Of a stretch of DNA of 64,000 nt, positions 59,579 to 64,000 are shown in pieces. Under the pieces are notes generated by a model. The model was not told where the DNA came from and did not search any database. It was given only the letters and a program-made list of their open reading frames with translations. Within the stretch, counting starts at the first letter, position 1, and every line of letters begins with the position of its first letter. This DNA comes from Xylophilus ampelinus (GTDB taxonomy: Bacteria > Pseudomonadota > Gammaproteobacteria > Burkholderiales > Burkholderiaceae_C), in assembly GCF_901875635.1 (NCBI RefSeq), contig NZ_CABFMN010000085.1:11617-75616 (forward strand), given 5' to 3'. Both the position numbers and the translations under genes were made by a program.

Positions 59579-59592
59579 TTGTTGTCGAACAA
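59579..59592. promoter_or_regulatory. Palindromic site in the deaminase-kinase divergent gap
   Basis: TTGTT-gtcg-AACAA lies in the 46-bp gap between the two divergent start codons. Short arms; could be an operator. Confidence 0.35.
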
Positions 59593-59608
59593 AAACGGAG
59601 ACCCAACC

Positions 59609-60934
59609 ATGATGGCATCGAACCCACCCACGCCGCAAAGCAATCCGCGCGGCTTCCTCGAACACCTGTACCGCGCCGCCGTCACGCGCGCGCTGCCGCT
59701 GGCCAACATGGGCGCCTTCCTGCCCACGCCGCCGAAGGGCCGCACGCTGGTGCTGGGTGCGGGCAAGGCGGGCGGGTCGATGGCACAGGCGCTCGAAGCG
59801 CTGTGGCCGGCCGACGCGCCGCTCGAAGGCCTCGTCGTCACGCGCTACGACCACATCCCGCCGCGGCCCGAAGGATTGAAGCAGCGCATCGAGGTCGTCG
59901 AGGCCGCACACCCCGTGCCTGACGAAGCCGGCCAGCGTGCCGCCGAGCGCATGCTCGCGCTCACCGACGGGTTGACGGCCGACGACCTCGTGCTGTGCCT
60001 CGTCTCCGGCGGCGGCTCGGCCCTGCTCACGCTGCCCGCCGAGGGCCTGACGCTGGCCGACAAGCAGCGCATCAACAGTGAGCTGCTCGAATCGGGCGCC
60101 CACATCGGCGAGATGAACTGCGTGCGCAAGCACCTCTCGCGCATCAAGGGCGGCCGGCTCGCCGCGGCCTGCGCGCCGGCGCAGGTGGTCACGCTCACCA
60201 TCAGCGACGTGCCGGGCGACGATCCGGCCATCATCGCCAGCGGCCCCACGGTGCCCGACGCCAGCACCTGCGCCGATGCGCTGGCCATCCTCGCGCGCTA
60301 CCGCATCGAGGTGCCGCCGGCCGTACGCGCCGCGCTCGAGAGCGGCGCGCTCGAAACGCCCAAGCCCGGCGACGCCGTCTTCGCCAGCCACGTCACGCAC
60401 CTCATCGCCACGCCGCAGCAGTCGCTCGAGGCGGCGGCCGAGGCGGCGCGCGCCGCGGGCATCGATGCGCACATCCTCAGCGACGAAATGGAAGGCGAGT
60501 CGCGCGAGGTCGGCAAGGTGCACGGCGCGCTGGCCCGCGCGGTGGCGCAGCGCGGTGCACCCTTCGCGCGGCCCTGCGTCATCCTGTCGGGCGGCGAGAC
60601 CACCGTCACCATCCGCCAGCGCCCGCCGGGCACGCCCAAGGGCCGCGGCGGGCGCGCGGGCGAGTTCTGCATGGGCCTGGCCGGCGCGCTGATGGGCCAG
60701 CCCGGCGTGTGGGCGCTGGCGGCCGACACCGACGGCATCGACGGCGTCGAGGACAACGCGGGCGCTGTCGTCACGCCCGACACGCTGGCCCGCGCCGAAG
60801 CCGCAGGGCACAAGCTCGCCGCCTTCATGGACCGCAACGACGCGTATAGCTACTTCGACGCCATCGGCGATCTGGTCGTGACAGGGCCCACGCACACCAA
60901 CGTGAACGACTTCCGGGCGCTATTGATTCTGTAG
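59609..60934 (+). CDS. ttuD: Glycerate 2-kinase (MOFRL type, TtuD/GckA)
   Basis: 441 residues. It phosphorylates D-glycerate, closing the glyoxylate-to-glycerate branch that follows ureide breakdown. Motifs VLGAGKAGGSMAQALE, VSGGGSALL, NCVRKHLSRIKGGRLA, TISDVPGDDPAIIASG and the C-terminal MOFRL domain (VILSGGETTVTI, AADTDGIDGVEDNAGAVV) are clear. GGAGA at 59597-59601 supports ATG 59609. The last residues (LLIL) and stop are encoded by a family A repeat. Confidence 0.93.
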   Translation: MMASNPPTPQSNPRGFLEHLYRAAVTRALPLANMGAFLPTPPKGRTLVLGAGKAGGSMAQALEALWPADAPLEGLVVTRYDHIPPRPEGLKQRIEVVEAAHPVPDEAGQRAAERMLALTDGLTADDLVLCLVSGGGSALLTLPAEGLTLADKQRINSELLESGAHIGEMNCVRKHLSRIKGGRLAAACAPAQVVTLTISDVPGDDPAIIASGPTVPDASTCADALAILARYRIEVPPAVRAALESGALETPKPGDAVFASHVTHLIATPQQSLEAAAEAARAAGIDAHILSDEMEGESREVGKVHGALARAVAQRGAPFARPCVILSGGETTVTIRQRPPGTPKGRGGRAGEFCMGLAGALMGQPGVWALAADTDGIDGVEDNAGAVVTPDTLARAEAAGHKLAAFMDRNDAYSYFDAIGDLVVTGPTHTNVNDFRALLIL

Positions 60935-60974
60935 CGTCTGGCGCAAGCGGGGCGGGCGCTGCAGGCCTTTTTTC
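60919..60974 (+). repeat. Dispersed palindromic repeat, family A, copy 11
   Basis: GCTA (60919-60922), nine bases, TAGC (60932-60935), GCGC-rich part, then TTTTTT (60968-60973). It supplies the glycerate kinase stop codon and probably its terminator. Confidence 0.85.
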
Positions 60975-61002
60975 TTCATAACCATCGATCCGAACGCATA
61001 AT

Positions 61003-61015
61003 TGGACGCCGTCCA
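61003..61015. promoter_or_regulatory. Operator-like palindrome upstream of the TetR gene
   Basis: TGGACG-C-CGTCCA is a perfect 13-bp inverted repeat just downstream of CATAAT (60997-61002) and 13 bases before the GTG start. The position fits self-repression. Confidence 0.55.
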
Positions 61016-61028
61016 CATCAACCCCGCC

Positions 61029-61715
61029 GTGAGTCTCGACACCGCCCGTCCGTCCCCCCCGCCGCGCAGCACCTACCGCCACGGCGACCTGCGCCGCGCG
61101 CTGCTGGAGGCGGGCATCGACCTGGCGCGCGAAGGCGGTCCCGACGCTGTGGTGCTGCGCGAGGCCACGCGCCGCGCGGGCGTGGTGCCCAATGCCGCGT
61201 ACCGCCACTTCGGCAGCCGCGATGCGCTGCTCGACGCGGTGCGATCAGCGGCGCTCGCCGCCGCGGCGCGCGCGATGGAAGAGGCGTGGCGTGCCGCCGG
61301 TGCCGACTTGCCCCGTGCCAGCGTGCGCGGCGGCGCTTCGAGCGGCGATGCCGTGGCCTCCGCACAGGCGGCGGTGCGCGCCGTGGGCACCGGCTACCTG
61401 CGCTTCGCGCGCCGCGAGACGGGCCTGTTCCGCACGGCCTTCGCGACCGCCGCCCCGCCGGCAGGCGCGCCCGACCCCGCCAAGGCCGGCGCCAGCGGGC
61501 TCAACCCCTTTCAATTGCTCGGCACCGCGCTGGACCGGCTGGTCGAGGCCGGCGCCATGCCGCCCGCGCGCCGGCCCGGTGCCGAGTACCTGGCCTGGTC
61601 GGCCGTGCACGGCATGGCCATGATGGCCATCGATGGACCGCTGCGCGGCCTGGACGATGCGCAGCTGGACGCGCTGGGCCAGCGCCTGCTGGACATGGTG
61701 GAGCGTGGGCTGTGA
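61029..61715 (+). CDS. TetR-family transcriptional regulator
   Basis: 228 residues from GTG 61029. The N-terminal helix-turn-helix is YRHGDLRRALLEAGIDLARE with VVPNAAYRHFGSRDALLDAV. The ligand domain is Ala-rich and ends with a TetR-type C-terminal WHG-like segment (WSAVHGMAMMAIDGPL). A TTG at 61002 would place the operator-like palindrome inside the gene, so the GTG is preferred. Its target is unknown; the phosphatase gene follows after 61 bases. Confidence 0.85.
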   Translation: MSLDTARPSPPPRSTYRHGDLRRALLEAGIDLAREGGPDAVVLREATRRAGVVPNAAYRHFGSRDALLDAVRSAALAAAARAMEEAWRAAGADLPRASVRGGASSGDAVASAQAAVRAVGTGYLRFARRETGLFRTAFATAAPPAGAPDPAKAGASGLNPFQLLGTALDRLVEAGAMPPARRPGAEYLAWSAVHGMAMMAIDGPLRGLDDAQLDALGQRLLDMVERGL

Positions 61716-61776
61716 GGGCCGCCCGGCCGCTTCGAAGGCGCTCGCACCCGCAGTGCGCAGCTCCAAGGGTTTTGCA

Positions 61777-62253
61777 ATGAGCGGCGGCCCGCCACGCATC
61801 CTTTTCATCTGCACCGGCAACATCTGCCGCTCGCCGACGGCGCATGCGTTGCTCGTGCATCGGGCGCAGGCGCTGGGATGGCCGGTCGAGGTCGACAGCG
61901 CCGCCATCTCCGACGAGGAACGCGGCAACCCCTTCGACCGCCGGGCGGCAGCGGAGCTGCGCCGCCGCGGCGTGCCGTTGCATGCGCACTGCGCGCGCCA
62001 GGTGCGGCGCGAGGACTTCGCCCGTTTCGACTGGATCGTCGGCATGACCCAGGCGCACTGCGCCGCGTTGCGCCGCATCGCCCCGCCCGGTGCGGCCGAC
62101 CGCGTGCTGCTGCTCCTGGACGGCGTGCCGGGCCACGACGGCGAGGACGTGCCCGACCCCTGGTACGGCGGCGAGGCCGACTTCCGCCATGCCTTCGACC
62201 TCATCGCGCGAGGCGTTGATGCGCTCGTGGCGCGCTTGTGGCCAGCGGCCTGA
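61777..62253 (+). CDS. Low-molecular-weight protein-tyrosine phosphatase
   Basis: 158-residue phosphatase of the Wzb/Etp fold. The P-loop CTGNICRSP has the nucleophile Cys12 and Arg18, and the general-acid loop is DPWYGG. ATG 61777 starts directly before the first strand. No tyrosine kinase or capsule gene is nearby, so a housekeeping role is more likely than polysaccharide control. It converges on the thioesterase with a 3-bp gap. Confidence 0.92.
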   Translation: MSGGPPRILFICTGNICRSPTAHALLVHRAQALGWPVEVDSAAISDEERGNPFDRRAAAELRRRGVPLHAHCARQVRREDFARFDWIVGMTQAHCAALRRIAPPGAADRVLLLLDGVPGHDGEDVPDPWYGGEADFRHAFDLIARGVDALVARLWPAA

Positions 62254-62256
62254 CCG

Positions 62257-62682
62257 TTACTCGCAGAGCGCGCGGATCTCCGGCGGGATCGGCAGCGCGC
62301 GCAGCCGGCCGTCGGGCCGTTTGCCGCCGAAGATGCGCACGTCCTCGGCCTCGAGGATCAGGGTCTCGCCCTGCGGGTCGTCGCGCGTCACGCGGTAGCT
62401 CTGCACGAAGCTCTTCTCGCGCCACTCACGCACCGTCACCGCGATCTTCAGCGTGTCGCCGTAGCTGGCGGTGGCGACGAAGCGCGACTTCGTGTCGACC
62501 AGCGGCGTGCCGATCACGCCCAGGGTCTTTGTCGTCTCCTCCCAACGCGGCACGCCGCACTCGGCGAAGAAATGGCGCGAGGCCGCGTCCATCCAGCCGA
62601 AGAAGTTGGGGTACCAGACGATGCCGGCCGGGTCGCAGTCGCCGAATTCGACGCGGGCGGTGTAGATGATGTGCTTGCTCAT
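62257..62682 (-). CDS. 4-hydroxybenzoyl-CoA thioesterase-family acyl-CoA thioesterase
   Basis: 141-residue hot-dog fold enzyme. The catalytic Asp17 lies in FGDCDPAGIVWYPNFFGWMD, the YbgC/4HBT signature. It probably hydrolyses a short-chain or aromatic acyl-CoA. The substrate cannot be told from the sequence. It stands alone on minus, with a dispersed repeat upstream. Confidence 0.88.
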   Translation of the reverse strand: MSKHIIYTARVEFGDCDPAGIVWYPNFFGWMDAASRHFFAECGVPRWEETTKTLGVIGTPLVDTKSRFVATASYGDTLKIAVTVREWREKSFVQSYRVTRDDPQGETLILEAEDVRIFGGKRPDGRLRALPIPPEIRALCE

Positions 62683-62722
62683 GCGTGCAGATTATTGAGT
62701 CGGCGCCCTTGGACCTTGAGAA

Positions 62723-62795
62723 GCCGTTCGGGCTGAGTGAGCTTGCCGAAGCCTCGCTCAGCGCTTCGATCCTTCGACAGGCTCAGGACAACGGC
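62723..62795. repeat. Dispersed inverted repeat, family E
   Basis: GCCGTTCGGGCTGAG faces CTTCGACAGGCTCAGGACAA followed by CGGC. It lies in the 144-bp gap between the thioesterase and the solute-receptor gene. Confidence 0.7.
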
Positions 62796-62826
62796 CTCAG
62801 GCTGGCCGATCCCGACCCGATCACCC

Positions 62827-63828
62827 TCAATCGGCGCGAATGCCGCGCTCCTTGATGATCGCGCCGAAGCGCTGCGAGTCGGCCATCGCCTTGTCGTGGA
62901 ACGCGGCCGGCGTGCCCGGCGCCGCTTCGCCGCCCAGCTGCGCGATGCGCTCGCGCACCGCGGGCATCGCCAGCACCTTGTTGATCTCGCTGTTGAGCGT
63001 CGCGATCACCGGCTGCGGCGTGCCGGCCGGCGCATAGAAGCCGAACACGGTGTCGGCGTCGAAGCCCTTGAGTCCCGCCTCGTCCAGCGTCGGCACGTCG
63101 GGGAAAAGCGGCGAGCGCTTGGGGCTCCCCACCGCCAGCAGCCGCAGCTTGCCGGCCTTCACCTGCTGCAGCGCGATGCCGGGGTCGAAGTAGAAGTCGA
63201 TCTGGCCGGCCAGCAGGTCCTGCAGCGCGGGCGCGGCGCCGCGATACGGCACGTGCGTGGCGAAGGTGCCGGTCTGCGACTTGAACATCTCGCCCGCCAG
63301 GTGCGGCGAGCTGCCCACGCCCGGCGAACCGTACGAGAGCTTGCCCGGCCGCGCCTTCAGGTAGGCGATGAACTCCTGGATGTTCTTCGGCGGCAACTCC
63401 GGTCGCTCGACCAGGAAGACCAGCACGCGCGCCGCAGCGGCCACGGGCACCAGGTCCTTGGCGGGGTCGAAGGGCATCTTCTGGTAGAGGTGCGGGTTGA
63501 CCGAGACCATGCCGCCGCTGCTCATCAGCAGCGTGTAGCCGTCGGCGGCCGAGCGCGCCACCGTCTCGCCGCCGATGTTGCCGTTGGCACCGCCGCGGTT
63601 CTCGATCACCACCGGCTGGTGCAGCGCCTCCGACAGCGGCTGGCCGATCAGCCGCGCCAACTGGTCGGCCGCGCCGCCGGGCGGGAAGTTGACGATCACC
63701 TTGATCGGCTTGTCCGGCCAGGCCTGGGCGGCGGCGGGCAGCGGCAGCGCCGCCACGGCGGCGAGCAGGGCGGTGGCGCCCCAGGCGAAGCCGCGGCGCG
63801 AGAGCAGAGGGGAAGCATGGCTTTTCAT
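62827..63828 (-). CDS. Tripartite tricarboxylate transporter (Bug/TctC) solute-binding receptor
   Basis: 333 residues. An N-terminal leader (SRRGFAWGATALLAAVAALP) carries a twin Arg and ends AAA|QA. The mature part has the Bug motifs WPDKPIKVIVNFPPGGAADQLARL, VIENRGGANGNIGGE, and HVPYRGAAPALQDLLAGQID. Bug proteins bind carboxylates and related small acids in the periplasm. No TctA or TctB genes are next to it, as is usual for the many orphan Bug proteins in Comamonadaceae. The ligand is unknown. Confidence 0.93.
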   Translation of the reverse strand: MKSHASPLLSRRGFAWGATALLAAVAALPLPAAAQAWPDKPIKVIVNFPPGGAADQLARLIGQPLSEALHQPVVIENRGGANGNIGGETVARSAADGYTLLMSSGGMVSVNPHLYQKMPFDPAKDLVPVAAAARVLVFLVERPELPPKNIQEFIAYLKARPGKLSYGSPGVGSSPHLAGEMFKSQTGTFATHVPYRGAAPALQDLLAGQIDFYFDPGIALQQVKAGKLRLLAVGSPKRSPLFPDVPTLDEAGLKGFDADTVFGFYAPAGTPQPVIATLNSEINKVLAMPAVRERIAQLGGEAAPGTPAAFHDKAMADSQRFGAIIKERGIRAD

Positions 63829-63865
63829 CGTCTTTTGTCTCCTGGGTGTTCTTGTGGAAAGCGGG

Positions 63866-64000
63866 TCAGGAAGGCCGCGTGGCGGGCGGCCGGCGCATCC
63901 AGCGGATCGGCTGCTCGCGCACCGGGCGCGGCGGCGCGCCGTGCTGGCGCAGCGTGGCGTCGAGCGCGGTGCCGGCCTCGTCGCCCAGTGCGGCGGTGCT
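63866..64000 (-). CDS. C-terminal fragment of an unidentified protein
   Basis: Forty-four codons and a TGA run from the window edge (64000) down to 63866 on minus. The tail is Arg/Pro-rich (APPRPVREQPIRWMRRPPAT) after an Ala/Leu helix. It lies 37 bp upstream of the Bug receptor gene and may share its operon. The fragment is too short to assign a family. Confidence 0.55.
   Translation of the reverse strand, partial: STAALGDEAGTALDATLRQHGAPPRPVREQPIRWMRRPPATRPS

Noticed and set aside
58100..60895. A 931-codon open frame on minus across the deaminase and glycerate kinase genes
   Set aside because: It overlaps two well-supported genes in another frame and is rich in Arg, Ala and Gly with no motif.

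Overview
This window is chromosomal DNA from a high-GC betaproteobacterium. The gene order (plsX-type fab cluster, rpoE-rseAB-mucD-lepA-lepB-rnc-era-recO-pdxJ-acpS, truA-trpFBA-accD, leuCDB-asd-fimV, and sdhCDABE-gltA divergent from mdh) is that of Burkholderiales. The abundant short dispersed palindromes and the membrane-bound urate hydroxylase point to Comamonadaceae, most like Variovorax or a close relative. The genus is an inference from gene order and style; nothing was searched. No rRNA, tRNA, insertion sequence, prophage or CRISPR array was seen.

Layout. (1) 1-17625, plus strand: fatty-acid synthesis (fabH end, fabD, fabG, acpP, fabF), then the envelope-stress sigma factor with its anti-sigma and periplasmic partners, then lepA-lepB-rnc-era-recO-pdxJ-acpS-nagZ, nearly all tightly packed. 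(2) 17667-20583: lysS and a LON-domain protein on minus, a YggT protein on plus. (3) 20650-39494, minus strand: accD, trpA, trpB, trpF, truA, fimV, asd, leuB, leuD, leuC, a LysR regulator, gltA, sdhE, sdhB, sdhA, sdhD, sdhC. (4) 39695-46765: a GntR/HutC regulator divergent from mdh, followed by a trans-aconitate methyltransferase-like gene, a citrate-lyase-beta-like gene, a secreted protein and acnB, so most of the oxidative TCA cycle lies together. (5) 46847-49305: a flavin-binding PPOX protein and two alpha/beta hydrolases. (6) 49642-60934: a purine/ureide catabolic island with an M20 peptidase, a UraD-AllC fusion, PuuE, a GntR regulator, UraH, a lipoprotein, XdhC, the urate hydroxylase PuuD, 8-oxoguanine deaminase and glycerate kinase. 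(7) 61029-64000: a TetR regulator, a low-molecular-weight phosphatase, a thioesterase, a Bug-type solute receptor and the tail of an unidentified gene.

How the parts work together. The purine island can take urate (or 8-oxoguanine, deaminated to urate) through 5-hydroxyisourate, OHCU and allantoin to allantoate and ureidoglycine-type products. Glycerate kinase would return glyoxylate-derived carbon to central metabolism. Xanthine dehydrogenase subunits, ureidoglycolate lyase and glyoxylate carboligase are not here. An identical 11-base motif (CTGTATACACT) lies upstream of the GntR/uraH divergent pair and upstream of puuD, suggesting one regulon.

The most unusual feature is a family of at least eleven dispersed elements built on GCTA-N9-TAGC next to a GCGCCC/GGGCGC hairpin. 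They occur about every 6 kb, in both orientations. Three supply the stop codon of the gene they end (fabH, nagZ, glxK), and four are read in frame inside proteins (Era, TrpF, a lyase, a small membrane protein). Other repeat families flank leuD and break up the purine island.
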